A stretch of 64,000 bases of DNA from Kineococcus endophyticus (GTDB lineage Bacteria; Actinomycetota; Actinomycetes; Actinomycetales; Kineococcaceae), in NCBI RefSeq assembly GCF_040796495.1, contig NZ_JBFNQN010000002.1, positions 310,001 through 374,000 of the forward strand. The letters are read 5' to 3'. This document shows positions 53,309-62,109 of the stretch, in pieces. Positions within the stretch are counted from its first letter, which is position 1, and each line of letters starts with the position of its first letter. A program made the translations under genes and the position numbers. The notes beneath the pieces are model-generated. The model ran no database searches. It saw only the letters and a list, made by a program, of their open reading frames with translations, and was not told the DNA's origin.

Positions 53309-54634
53309 TCAGGAGACGGTCTCGAGGCGGCCGTGCGCGCGGTGCTTCTGCGGGACGTGCAGGAACGAGACGAGGACGAAGGCCACGGCGTAGAGCGCGA
53401 CGAAGGTCCACACAACGGCGACGTTGCTGCCCCCGACCCCCAGGACGATCGAGACGACGGCCGAGCCGAGGAACGTCGCCCCACCGGCCGCGGTCGTGTA
53501 CATCGCCATCGCGGCGCCCTGGTGGTCCGGAGCCAGCGCGGGCATGATCGCGCCCATCGGGACGAAGCCGGCGAGCAGCATCCCGAAGAGGCAGCCGGCG
53601 AGCACGGACAGCACGTAGCCCCAGTCGCTGCCGGCGGGGACGAGCTGCGGGACGTACCACCACAGCAGCAGTCCGCAGGCCGACCCGACGATGCCGAACC
53701 ACTTGACGGTCCGCTGCCAGCCGATCCGGTCACCGATCGCCCCGAACATCACGTTGACGAGGATGTTCGTCGCGTAGACGCAGACGGTCATGACGAGCCA
53801 GCGCGACTGGCCCCACCCGCGCTCGGTCGCGATGACGGCGGGCAGGACGATGAACATCCCGAACTCCGGAGCGGTGTTGATGAGGCGCACGAGGAACCCC
53901 GCCGCGATCTTCGGCCGCGTGAACGTGAGGCGCAGACCGGACGTCAGCACCTGCCCCGCGCTCTCGCCCGCCGGGGCGATGCGGCGCCGGCCCCGTTCGT
54001 CGCGGACGCCGAACCAGGCGATGAGGAACCCGACGACGACGAGCGCGATGGAGGCGACCATGGCGCCCGTCTCCCCCTGCGTCCCTCCGCCGAACACCGG
54101 GATGGCGCCGACGGCGAAGAGGGAGCCCAGGGTGGGCAGACCGCCGGTGAAGGCGACGTAGAACCAGCCGACCGCCGCCCCGTTGCGCTCGGGCGGGGTC
54201 GTGATGTTGACCCACACGAGGAACGCGAAGGCGAAGAGCGGGAAGCCGAAGCCGCGCAGTGCGTAGGCGGCCGCGGCGAGCGGGAAGCTGCCGGCCTGCA
54301 GCGCGAGGAGGAACAGCACCTCGAAGACGACCCAGACCCCGAACCCGACGGCCATGACGCGGCGCGGACCGAAGAGGTCCGAGAGGGCCCCGGACAGGTA
54401 GCTGCCGACGAGGACGCAGAGGCTGTAGTACGTGATGATGACCGCGACGGCCTTCTCGGGCCGCCCCAGGACCTCGACGAGGTGCGGGGTCAGGAAGTTC
54501 GACTCGACCCCGTTGCCCGTCATGAAGACGAGGACCCCGAGGAAACCCCAGCGCAGCACGGGCGGGATGCCCAGTCGCTGCAGCCGCGACTCCTCCAGAC
54601 CGCCCGACGCCGTGGTGGCGGAGGTGCTGCTCAC
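53309..54634 (-). CDS. MFS polyol permease, RbtT/DalT/CsbX family
   Basis: Twelve-helix carrier of 441 aa. The block MTGNGVESNFLTPHLVEVLG (about 29-48) is diagnostic of ribitol/D-arabinitol/CsbX permeases. GTG 54634 overlaps the dehydrogenase copy 2 stop (GTGA), so this is a second polyol uptake route in the island besides the ABC transporter. Confidence 0.86.
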   Translation of the reverse strand: MSSTSATTASGGLEESRLQRLGIPPVLRWGFLGVLVFMTGNGVESNFLTPHLVEVLGRPEKAVAVIITYYSLCVLVGSYLSGALSDLFGPRRVMAVGFGVWVVFEVLFLLALQAGSFPLAAAAYALRGFGFPLFAFAFLVWVNITTPPERNGAAVGWFYVAFTGGLPTLGSLFAVGAIPVFGGGTQGETGAMVASIALVVVGFLIAWFGVRDERGRRRIAPAGESAGQVLTSGLRLTFTRPKIAAGFLVRLINTAPEFGMFIVLPAVIATERGWGQSRWLVMTVCVYATNILVNVMFGAIGDRIGWQRTVKWFGIVGSACGLLLWWYVPQLVPAGSDWGYVLSVLAGCLFGMLLAGFVPMGAIMPALAPDHQGAAMAMYTTAAGGATFLGSAVVSIVLGVGGSNVAVVWTFVALYAVAFVLVSFLHVPQKHRAHGRLETVS

Positions 54635-55716
54635 GCCGCCGTCCCGGGGATGAGGGAGACCTTCACGGAGTTCGCCGAGTCCGCCACCAGGTCCAGACCC
54701 TTCTGGAACTCCGACAACGGCAACTGGTGCGAGCAGATCTCGTCCAACGGCAGACGACCCGACTCGATCAACCTCAACGCCGCCGGCCACGTGTCCTGCC
54801 CCAGGTGCGCACCCAGCACGTTCAACTCCTTGTCGTCGGAGATGATCGACCAGTCCACCGTCACCGGATCCTTGAACACCGAGTACTCCACGAACGTCCC
54901 CAGCTTCCGCAACAGGTTCAACCCCTGCGCCACCGCCGACGGATGCCCCGTCCCCTCGATGTACACGTCCGCGCCGTAACCACCCGTGAGCTTCTTGACC
55001 TCCTCCACCACGTCGACCTCGGTGATGTTCAACGTGACGTCAGCGCCGCACTTCCTGGCCAGCTCCAACTTCTGCGGCAACGCGTCCAACGCGATGATCC
55101 GCTGCGGGAACTTCGCCGCCGCCCCCGCGATCATCCCCAACCCGATCGGCCCGCACCCGGCGACCACCACCGTGTCGTCGAACCGGATGCCCGCCCGCTC
55201 CACCGCGTGCAACGCACACGACAACGGCTCGGCGTACGCCACCTGCCACGGCGGAATCGACTCCGGCGCCTTGTGGACCAACGCCTCCTTCGGCAGCACC
55301 AGGTACTCCGCCATCGCCCCCGGCGTCCGCCGCTTGAAACCGAACATGTCGTGCGGCTGACACATGTGGTAATCACCACGGTTGCAGTACCGGCACTCCC
55401 AGCACGGCACGATCTGCTCCGCGACCACCCGGTCACCGACCTGCACACCCCAGCGCCGCGAGGCCTCCTCGTCGATCTCGACGATCCGCCCCGTGAACTC
55501 GTGGCCCGGGACCGTGTCCGTCTCCGCCCACGCCGGCCGGTTCTCGTCCCCCCAGAACTTCGCCGCCCCGTGGTAGCACTTCAGGTCGCTCGCGCAGATC
55601 CCCACCGCCTCGACCTTCAACAGCGCCTCACCGGGGCCGGCCTCCGGCACCGGGATCTGCTCGAGCCGGTAGTCCTCTGGGCCGTGCACCACGACCGCCT
55701 GCATCGTGCCCGTCAT
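54631..55716 (-). CDS. eltD: erythritol/L-threitol-type zinc alcohol dehydrogenase, copy 2
   Basis: Paralogue of 361 aa, with the same zinc ligands (Cys41, His72, Glu73; four structural Cys). It differs from copy 1 in scattered residues of the first 98 and in a four-residue C-terminal extension (GTAA) that places its stop over the MFS start; the rest is identical. GAGGGAG lies 6 nt before ATG. Copy 2 is coupled to an MFS carrier whereas copy 1 leads an ABC transporter. Confidence 0.85.
   Translation of the reverse strand: MTGTMQAVVVHGPEDYRLEQIPVPEAGPGEALLKVEAVGICASDLKCYHGAAKFWGDENRPAWAETDTVPGHEFTGRIVEIDEEASRRWGVQVGDRVVAEQIVPCWECRYCNRGDYHMCQPHDMFGFKRRTPGAMAEYLVLPKEALVHKAPESIPPWQVAYAEPLSCALHAVERAGIRFDDTVVVAGCGPIGLGMIAGAAAKFPQRIIALDALPQKLELARKCGADVTLNITEVDVVEEVKKLTGGYGADVYIEGTGHPSAVAQGLNLLRKLGTFVEYSVFKDPVTVDWSIISDDKELNVLGAHLGQDTWPAALRLIESGRLPLDEICSHQLPLSEFQKGLDLVADSANSVKVSLIPGTAA
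54646..55419. repeat. direct repeat, copy 2 of near-identical tract (copy 1 at 50200-50973)
   Basis: See copy 1. The match begins just after the divergent last codons of the gene, at GGGGATGAGGGAGACC, and ends at GATCTGCTC. Confidence 0.85.
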
Positions 55717-55774
55717 GTTCTGCTCCCTCGCAGGTCCGCCCGACGTCGTCGGGCACCATCCTCGGTCGGGCCCG

Positions 55775-55815
55775 ACCGTACGGCGACTCTGCACAGATGT
55801 CCAGCACGTCTGTTC
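55775..55815 (-). promoter_or_regulatory. eltD copy 2 promoter with SorC-type operator
   Basis: On the minus strand TGGACA (-35, 55803-55798), 17-bp spacer, TACGGT (-10, 55780-55775). The operator (55791-55815) holds the shared GCACA-N2-TGTCCAGCAC core and an ACAGA/TCTGT dyad. Confidence 0.65.
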
Positions 55816-56224
55816 ACAGGCGACGGGACAGCGCTGCCCACTCCCGCGGCCGCAGGTGCGAGGGGTTGCTGCCCGCGGGCATCCGCAGGACCTCGGCGGA
55901 TCCGACAGCAGGGTCGAGGAGCAGCTCGGCGCGCGGGACGACGTCCGCGAGCGCCGTCAGCTCGACGTCGACGGCGGGTCCACCGCCCTCCTCCCGCACG
56001 TGCGAGGCGATGCGCCCGACGGCGGCCACCCCCGGGTCGACCCGGCCGCTGACCCACAGGACGCAGGGCTGTCCCACGCGCAGGAGCCCGAGCCGGTAGC
56101 TGCGTCGCAGGCACCGCGACAGCACGACGGCACCTGCGGCGGGTCCGTCCGGGAGCTCCGCCGGACGGCCGGAGGACTTGAGCAACCAGCACGCCACGTC
56201 CGCTTCCGTCAGCACGCCGGTCAT
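55814..56224 (-). CDS. EVE/PUA-like domain protein, hypothetical
   Basis: Protein of 136 aa. The middle part YRLGLLRVGQPCVLWVSGRVDPGVAAVGRIASHV (about 43-77) resembles the EVE domain core, a PUA-related fold that binds modified bases; the usual Trp is present in VLWVSG. It lies between eltD copy 2 and SorC copy 2, where the first eltD/sorC pair has no gene. Confidence 0.5.
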   Translation of the reverse strand: MTGVLTEADVACWLLKSSGRPAELPDGPAAGAVVLSRCLRRSYRLGLLRVGQPCVLWVSGRVDPGVAAVGRIASHVREEGGGPAVDVELTALADVVPRAELLLDPAVGSAEVLRMPAGSNPSHLRPREWAALSRRL

Positions 56225-56289
56225 CCTCACCCGAGCACCCCGCCGGGGCGCGGGGACGAAGTACGGTGATCCGAACCAGGAGGTGCCAG

Positions 56290-57228
56290 GTGGCCAAAGG
56301 AGACGGCCGGTTCCCGCTCGCCCTCGCCCACACGGCGGCGACGTTGTACTACCTGCAGGACGCGACCCAGGCCGAGATCGCGGAACGGCTCGGCACCTCC
56401 CGCGCCACGGTGAGCCGCCTGCTGCAGGAGGCCCGGGACCGCGGTCTCGTCCGCATCGAGGTGCTGCCCCTGCCCGAGGAGGATCCCGGCGACCTCGCGG
56501 AGCGCCTGCGCGACGCCCTCGGCCTGACGGCCGTCCACCTGACGGCACCCACGAGCAGCGCCCACCTGGCCGAGGCCGTCTCCCCCGTCCTGTCGCGCGT
56601 CCTGGCCGGTGTGGGACTGGCCGAGGGGGACGTCCTCCTGGTCTCCTCCGGGCGCACCGTGTACGACATCGCGCAGCGCGAACTGCCGACCTTGCCGCGC
56701 GTCGTCGTCGCTCCCATGGTGGGCGGGCAGGACGAACCCGAGCCCTGGTACCAGACGAACGAGATCGCCCGGCGCGTCGCCGTGGGCGTCGGCGGAACGC
56801 CCCGGTTCCTGTACGCCCCCGCGTTCCCGGGACGTGCCCTGCGGCGCAGCCTCGTCGCCGACGCGGAGTTCAAGCGGTTCGCGAACCTGTGGGAGACTGG
56901 GCGCTGCGCCGTCATGGGCGTCGGAGCGCCTCCGCTGCAACGGTCGTCGATCCCCGGGTTCGTCCCGACGGAACAGGCGCCCCTGCGGGACTCCGTGGGT
57001 GACGTCGCCTCGCGCTTCTACGACGCGGACGGCCGGGAGATCGACTACGACGGTTCCGACCGCCTCATCGCGATCCCCCTCGAGGTGCTGCGCCGGGTGC
57101 CGGACCGCATCGCCGTCGCCTACGGGACGCTGAAGGTGCCGAGCGTCCTGGCCGGGGCGAGGGGCGGGTTCTTCAACCACCTCGTCACCGACCCGGCGAC
57201 GGCGACCGCTCTGCTCGCCGCCGCCTGA
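56290..57228 (+). CDS. SorC/DeoR-type sugar-binding transcriptional regulator, copy 2
   Basis: Regulator of 312 aa, clearly paralogous to the one at 51524 (same ALAHTAATLYYLQDATQAEIA start and VGGQDEPEPWYQTNEIARRVA ligand-domain block) but well diverged, unlike the dehydrogenases. GTG 56290 has AGGAGG 6 nt upstream. Convergent with the kinase gene. Probably senses a phosphorylated tetrose intermediate, as SorC proteins usually do. Confidence 0.87.
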   Translation: MAKGDGRFPLALAHTAATLYYLQDATQAEIAERLGTSRATVSRLLQEARDRGLVRIEVLPLPEEDPGDLAERLRDALGLTAVHLTAPTSSAHLAEAVSPVLSRVLAGVGLAEGDVLLVSSGRTVYDIAQRELPTLPRVVVAPMVGGQDEPEPWYQTNEIARRVAVGVGGTPRFLYAPAFPGRALRRSLVADAEFKRFANLWETGRCAVMGVGAPPLQRSSIPGFVPTEQAPLRDSVGDVASRFYDADGREIDYDGSDRLIAIPLEVLRRVPDRIAVAYGTLKVPSVLAGARGGFFNHLVTDPATATALLAAA

Positions 57229-57247
57229 CCCACCCCCCTCCGGGCCC

Positions 57248-58768
57248 TCAGGTGCGGGTACGGCGCTCCAGGGCGGACAGCTGGTGCTGCAGCTGGGCCG
57301 TCGCCTCGTGCAGGGCACGGTAGGCCGGGTAGAGCCCGGCGTAGACCTCGGCCGCGGCGGGATCGGGTTCCGTGGTCGACTCGACGCTGTTCCAGGTGGC
57401 GTCGACGTCGACGGCCCCCAGGGCCACCGCGGCGAACTTGGCGTCGCCGAGGGAGGCGCCGATGCGCTCGGCGGGCAGTTCCTGCTGCAGACCCGTGACG
57501 TCGGTGACGATCTGCGGCCACAGCGCCGAGCCCGTCCCGCCCCCGACGGCGACCACGCGGCGGATGTCGACACCGGCGGCGCGCATCTCGTCCAGGTTGT
57601 GGCGCACGCCGTAGGCCGTCGCCTCCAGCAGGGCGCGGTCGACCTCGCCGCGCGTCGTCCGCAGCGTCAGCCCCAGGAGCGCCCCGCGGGCGTCGGCGTC
57701 GGCGAAGGGGGTGCGCTCGCCCGCGAAGTACGGCAGGGCCAGCACCCCGTTGGACCCCGGCGGGGCCGCCGCGGCCTCGGCGACGAGCTCGGCGACCTCG
57801 GGCGAGCCGATCGTCTCGCGCCACCACTCGACGGCGCTGCCGGAGCTGGCCATGCCCGCCGCGAGGTTGCTCTGCCCCGGCCGCGCACCGGTGGTCCCCC
57901 ACAGCGACGGGTGGACGCGGGGGCCGTCGGTCACGGCGATGAAGAACGTCGTGGAGCCGTACATGACCATGAGGTCGCCGGGTCGACCGACGTCGACGCT
58001 CTCGGCCTCGGCCCACGCGTCGCACGTGCCGGCGGCGACGGGCGTCCCCGCGGGGATGCCCGTCTCGGCCGCGGCCTCCGCGGTGACGGTCCCCACCCGT
58101 TCCGACGGCCACACCAACCGCGGCATCGGCACACCGGGCGCGACCTCGGCGCACCGGTCCTCGATCCAGGCCGCCGCGTGCCGGTCGTAGAGGGGGGTCG
58201 TCTGGCTCGCCGAGTGCTGGTCCAGCACGTACTCCCCCGTCAGCCGGAAGGCGAGGTAGGAGTTCGACATGAAGAAGTGCCGGGCGCGGGAGAACACCTC
58301 GGGCTCGTGACGACGCAGCCACTCCAGCTTGCCGCCCGCGGCCTGCGTCGACATGCGGGAACCGCAGCGCTGCAACAGGTCTTCGACGCCGTACCGCTCC
58401 TCGAGCGCCACGGCCTCGGCGAGGGAACGGGTGTCGACGCCGTACAGCACCGCCGGGCGCAGCGGTCTCCCGTGCTCGTCCGCCAGCAGGACCGTGGGCC
58501 CGATCCCGCTGGTCCCGACGGCCACGACACGACCGTGCGCGACGTCGGAGGGGTCGTCCGCGCGGCCGGTCAGCTCGCGCGCGATCGCGCAGAAGTCGCC
58601 CCACCAGACAGCGTCGGCGTCGTGCTCGACGTAGCCCGGGCGCGGGTGGTCGGTGCGGTGCCGCCGGGACGAGCGCGCCAGCACCCGGCCGTCGAGCGTC
58701 GTCAGGACGCCCTTGCTGCTGCCGGTGCCGATGTCGACGCCGAGCAGCAGCTCCTGAACACCACCCAC
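57248..58768 (-). CDS. FGGY-family carbohydrate kinase
   Basis: Kinase of 506 aa (XylB-like). Phosphate-binding LLGVDIGTGSSKGVLTTLDG (about 8-27), catalytic Asp in YGVDTRS-type context, substrate/ATP hinge GMASSGSAVEWW and adenosine motif VGGGTGSALWPQIVTDVTG (about 405-424). AGGAGG 5 nt before GTG 58768. In the island it would phosphorylate erythrulose or the polyol itself; known mycobacterial erythrulose kinases are DAK-type, so this would be a different solution. Confidence 0.85.
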   Translation of the reverse strand: MGGVQELLLGVDIGTGSSKGVLTTLDGRVLARSSRRHRTDHPRPGYVEHDADAVWWGDFCAIARELTGRADDPSDVAHGRVVAVGTSGIGPTVLLADEHGRPLRPAVLYGVDTRSLAEAVALEERYGVEDLLQRCGSRMSTQAAGGKLEWLRRHEPEVFSRARHFFMSNSYLAFRLTGEYVLDQHSASQTTPLYDRHAAAWIEDRCAEVAPGVPMPRLVWPSERVGTVTAEAAAETGIPAGTPVAAGTCDAWAEAESVDVGRPGDLMVMYGSTTFFIAVTDGPRVHPSLWGTTGARPGQSNLAAGMASSGSAVEWWRETIGSPEVAELVAEAAAAPPGSNGVLALPYFAGERTPFADADARGALLGLTLRTTRGEVDRALLEATAYGVRHNLDEMRAAGVDIRRVVAVGGGTGSALWPQIVTDVTGLQQELPAERIGASLGDAKFAAVALGAVDVDATWNSVESTTEPDPAAAEVYAGLYPAYRALHEATAQLQHQLSALERRTRT

Positions 58769-58837
58769 GTCCGCCTCCTCGCGCGCGCCTCCGGGGCGCA
58801 TCCTGTCACCCCGGAGCGGCGGCGCGGTCGGGGCGGG

Positions 58838-59338
58838 TCAGCAGGAGGACGCCGAGGTCTCCCCGTCGGTGGCGCCGGTCTCGTACCCCGTGATGGCGTC
58901 GACCTTGGCGGCCGAGGCGCTGGAGGAGTCGAAGACGTAGCCGAGGAACTCCTTGGCCAGCCGCCGCGCCAGCTCCTTGCCGATGACCCGCTCGCCCAGC
59001 GTCAGGACCTGGCCGTCGTTGGACAGCACCAGCCGCTCCACCGAGAAGGAGTCGTGGGCGACCGAGGCGCGGATGCCCGGCACCTTGTTGGCCGCGATGG
59101 CCACGCCCATGCCCGTCCCGCACACGAGGATCCCGCGGTCGGCCTCACCCGCGGCGATCTTGCGGGCCGCGGCGACGGCCACGTGCGGGTAGGCGGTCTT
59201 GTCCGTGTCGGCGTTCACGCCGACGTCGATGACCTCCTTGACCCGGGGGTCCTCCAGCAGGTCGGCCTTGATCGCGTCCTTGTACGAGACACCGGCCTCG
59301 TCGGCCGCCACCACGACACGCCACTGCAGATCGGTCAT
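58838..59338 (-). CDS. RpiB/LacAB-type sugar phosphate isomerase (DerI-like)
   Basis: Isomerase of 166 aa. [22 protein letters not shown] (about 69-90) holds the catalytic Cys and anion hole, and [17 protein letters not shown] is the second family block. In tetritol pathways an RpiB homologue (DerI) converts D-erythrulose 4-phosphate to D-erythrose 4-phosphate, which fits the island. GGAGG 6 nt before ATG 59338. Confidence 0.85.
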   Translation of the reverse strand: MTDLQWRVVVAADEAGVSYKDAIKADLLEDPRVKEVIDVGVNADTDKTAYPHVAVAAARKIAAGEADRGILVCGTGMGVAIAANKVPGIRASVAHDSFSVERLVLSNDGQVLTLGERVIGKELARRLAKEFLGYVFDSSSASAAKVDAITGYETGATDGETSASSC

Positions 59339-59513
59339 CGGGTTCCTCCAGGGACTCGGGGATCGGCGGCCCGTCGCGGGCCGCTCTCGTCCACCCCTCA
59401 CAACGCCCCGGGACCGCCCGATGCTTCCCGTCGCATCTCCGGGTGCGCGCTCCCCGAACCGTTCCTAGGGTGGCACTGCCGACAACGGCACTCACCGTCG
59501 AAAAGGAGCGGTC

Positions 59514-59690
59514 ATGTCCTTCGTTGACAAGGCCAAGAACGTCGTCCAGCAGACCGTCGGCAAGGCCGAGGAGGCCGTCGGCAAGCGCACGGACGACCAG
59601 GAACAGATCGCCCAGGGTCAGAAGGACCAGGCGATGGGTGCGGCGCGCCAGGAGACCGAGAAGGCCAAGGACGCGCTGCACGACAAGTGA
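59514..59690 (+). CDS. CsbD-family stress protein
   Basis: Small hydrophilic helical protein of 58 aa (MSFVDKAKNVVQQTVGKAEE start, with the KxxVGKxxE and QEQIAQGQ layout of CsbD). Usually part of general-stress regulons. AAGGAG 8 nt before ATG; TAGGGT at 59466-59471 is a candidate -10. GTGA overlap with the phosphatase frame. Confidence 0.88.
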   Translation: MSFVDKAKNVVQQTVGKAEEAVGKRTDDQEQIAQGQKDQAMGAARQETEKAKDALHDK

Positions 59691-60913
59691 GGCGGTCGCA
59701 GGCCCCCGCCCGTGAGGGGCGGGGGCCGACCGTGGCCGCCGATCCCGGCGGCCTGGACGCACTGCTCGTGTCCGCCCTCCGTGCTGCGGAGCAAGCTGTC
59801 TGCGTCGCGGACGTGAGCCTTCCCGACGAACCCGTGGTGTGGGTCAACGAGGCGTTCACCCGGACGACGGGGTACGACGCGTCGCAGACCGTCGGACGGA
59901 ACTGCCGTTTCCTGCAGGACGGCCTGTCCGACCGCGGGTACGACGTCCGCACTCCTGCAGCGCAGATCCGCTCGCTCATCGAACGCCGCGCCGGCGGGAC
60001 GGTCCTCATCCCGAACCGGCGCCGGGACGGTTCGGTGTTCTGCAACGAACTGGCCTTGAGCCCGCTGCCGGACGCGACCGGCGCCGTCCGCTACTACGTC
60101 GCCGTGCAGCAGGACGTCACCGCTCGCGTGCAGGCGCAGGCCGCGCGCGACGCGGTCCAGGCCGAGGCTGCCGAACTCGCGGACCACCTGCAGCAGCAGC
60201 TCGTGCCGCAGGAACTCCCCGACGTCCCCGGGTGGGAGGTCGCCGTGCGCTACCGACCCGCCTCGCGCGCCGACGGCAGCCGCGGCGAGGTGAGCGGCGA
60301 CTTCTACGACCTGCGCGTCCTCACGTCCGGTGAGGCCGTCGCCGTCATCGGCGACGTGTCCGGGCGCGGCCCCGCCGCAGCCGCCACGACGGCCGCCCTG
60401 CGGTGGGCGGTCCGCGGTGTCCTCGGGGTCGTCTCCGGGCCGGCGGACGCGCTGCGCCACGTGGGCGGCGCGGTGCACGACACCCTCGGCGACCGGTTCG
60501 CCACCGTCGCCGCCGTGCGCCTGCCCCCCGAGCCCGGTCGCGCCGTGGACCTGTGCCTGGCCGGCCACCCTCGTCCCGTCCTCGTGCCCGTGGCCGGGCC
60601 GAGCCGGATGGTGGGTGCTCCCGGGATGCTCCTGGGGCCCTTCCCCGACCCCGACCTGCGCGAGACACCCGTCGACCTCGCCGCGGGCGAGCACCTCGTC
60701 CTCTACACCGACGGCGTCACCGAGGCGGCCTCGCCGACGCACGAGCTCTTCGGCGACGACCGCCTCCTCGCCGCCCTGGACGGGCTGCGGGACAAGGCCT
60801 CCGCGAGCCCCGACGACGTCGCCGACGCCGTCCTGGCGGCGGTCGGCGACCACGTGGGCGACGGGCCCACCGACGACCTGACCCTCATGGTCCTGCGCCG
60901 TTCCCCGCGCTGA
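59687..60913 (+). CDS. LOV-PP2C: blue-light photoreceptor serine phosphatase
   Basis: Protein of 408 aa. Residues about 23-148 form a LOV domain with the photoactive Cys73 in GRNCRFLQ and FMN contacts Asn110, Asn120 and Gln141 (PNRRRDGSVFCNEL, VAVQQDVT). A coiled linker (about 148-172) leads to a SpoIIE/PP2C phosphatase (SGDFYDL, IGDVSGRGPAAA, YTDGVTEA, DDLTLMVL). Light would form a flavin-Cys adduct and alter phosphatase output on a STAS antagonist. The GTG at 59687 overlaps the csbD stop; GTG 59732, after the hairpin at 59701, is an alternative start that keeps the whole LOV domain. Confidence 0.88.
   Translation: MRRSQAPAREGRGPTVAADPGGLDALLVSALRAAEQAVCVADVSLPDEPVVWVNEAFTRTTGYDASQTVGRNCRFLQDGLSDRGYDVRTPAAQIRSLIERRAGGTVLIPNRRRDGSVFCNELALSPLPDATGAVRYYVAVQQDVTARVQAQAARDAVQAEAAELADHLQQQLVPQELPDVPGWEVAVRYRPASRADGSRGEVSGDFYDLRVLTSGEAVAVIGDVSGRGPAAAATTAALRWAVRGVLGVVSGPADALRHVGGAVHDTLGDRFATVAAVRLPPEPGRAVDLCLAGHPRPVLVPVAGPSRMVGAPGMLLGPFPDPDLRETPVDLAAGEHLVLYTDGVTEAASPTHELFGDDRLLAALDGLRDKASASPDDVADAVLAAVGDHVGDGPTDDLTLMVLRRSPR
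59701..59727 (+). terminator. hairpin after csbD, inside or just before the LOV-PP2C frame
   Basis: Perfect 11-bp stem (GGCCCCCGCCC) with a GTGAG loop, 10 nt after the csbD stop. It would partly terminate transcription, giving more csbD than phosphatase mRNA, and argues for the downstream phosphatase start at 59732. Confidence 0.65.
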
Positions 60914-61014
60914 GCGATCACGCACCGCGCGCGGTTGAATGGCCCTCCCCGGGACGGCTCCAGCAGCGGGCCGCACCTCCGACCCGCACCACCGTCCTGC
61001 TCGGGAGCCCCACC

Positions 61015-62109
61015 GTGTCCGAACCCTGCCCTGCGCCCGTCCGGGTGCTGCACGTGCCCCGTGCCCACGGCTACGTCGACCACCTCCAGGACGACCGCGT
61101 GCCGGGGGTCGTCGTCGTCGACGACGGCACTCCGACGGGCCCGGGCTGGCACCCCTCCCGCGCCCTGGAGGCGGATTGGGTCCTGGCCCACGCGGGCGAG
61201 TTCGACGTCCTGCACCTGCACTTCGGGTTCGAGGGGCGCACCCCGGCGCAGCTGCAGGCCCTCGTCGACGCGCTGCGGGTGACGGATCGGACCCTCGTCC
61301 TCACGGTCCACGACCTGCAGAACCCGCACCTGCGCGACCAGCGCCCCTACACCGGGCTCCTCGACGTCCTGGTGCCCGCGGCGGACGGTCTCGTGACGTT
61401 GACGCCGGGTGCCGCGGCGCAGGTGCAGGAGCGGTGGGGCCGGCGACCGGTCGTCGTGGCGCACCCCCACGTCGCCCCCCTCGACCGCATCGGCCTCCCC
61501 CGGAGCCCGGGGTCCCCACGCGTGGTCGGTCTGCACCTGAAGAGCCTGCGTGCCAACCTGCGCGCCCTGCCCGTGCTGCGTTCCCTGGTCGTCGCATCGC
61601 GGCGTCTGACCGACACGGGAACCCCCACCACCGTGCGCGTGGACGTCCACACCGAGGCCCTCGACCCGGGTTTCCCACGGTACGACGCCGACCTCGCGGC
61701 ATGGTTGCGGGACGCCGCGGACGAGGGGACGGCGCAGGTCCACGTGCGCCACCGGTTCGACGACGACGAGCTCGAGGAGTACCTGCGCGGCCTGGACGTG
61801 TCCGTGCTGGCCTACGGGCACGGGACGCACTCCGGCTGGCTGGAACTGTGCCACGACCTCGGCACCGTCGTGCTCGCCGACCGGGTGGGTTTCCTGCACG
61901 AGCAGCAACCGCTCGTCCAGGCCGACCTGGCCGACCCGGACGCCGTGACCCGGGCGTTGCGCCACGCGCTCCTCGGGGTTCCCGGTGCGGCGGCGACGCC
62001 CGACGCCCGGCGCAGGCAGCGTCTCGACGTGGCCCGCGAGCACCTCCAGCTGTACCGCACGCTGACCGCTCACCGTGCTGCGCAGTCCGGAGCGGTGGTG
62101 CCCGCGTGA
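61015..62109 (+). CDS. glycosyltransferase-like protein (GT-B, GT4-like)
   Basis: Protein of 364 aa. VRVLHVPRAHGYVDHL start, DVLHLHFGFEG (about 67-77), LVLTVHDLQNPHLRDQ (about 99-114), then a second Rossmann part (VVGLHLKSLRANLRALPVL) and LDVSVLAYGHGTHSGWLELCHDLGTVVLA, where the nucleotide-sugar Glu of GT4 enzymes would lie. Motifs are weak, so activity is not assured. GTG has GGGAG 7 nt upstream. First of three overlapping genes. Confidence 0.7.
   Translation: MSEPCPAPVRVLHVPRAHGYVDHLQDDRVPGVVVVDDGTPTGPGWHPSRALEADWVLAHAGEFDVLHLHFGFEGRTPAQLQALVDALRVTDRTLVLTVHDLQNPHLRDQRPYTGLLDVLVPAADGLVTLTPGAAAQVQERWGRRPVVVAHPHVAPLDRIGLPRSPGSPRVVGLHLKSLRANLRALPVLRSLVVASRRLTDTGTPTTVRVDVHTEALDPGFPRYDADLAAWLRDAADEGTAQVHVRHRFDDDELEEYLRGLDVSVLAYGHGTHSGWLELCHDLGTVVLADRVGFLHEQQPLVQADLADPDAVTRALRHALLGVPGAAATPDARRRQRLDVAREHLQLYRTLTAHRAAQSGAVVPA

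Noticed and set aside
50197-55716. Assembly duplication of the dehydrogenase gene
   Set aside because: The copies differ at silent sites, diverge at the 5' ends, and have different C-termini and neighbours, so both are probably real.
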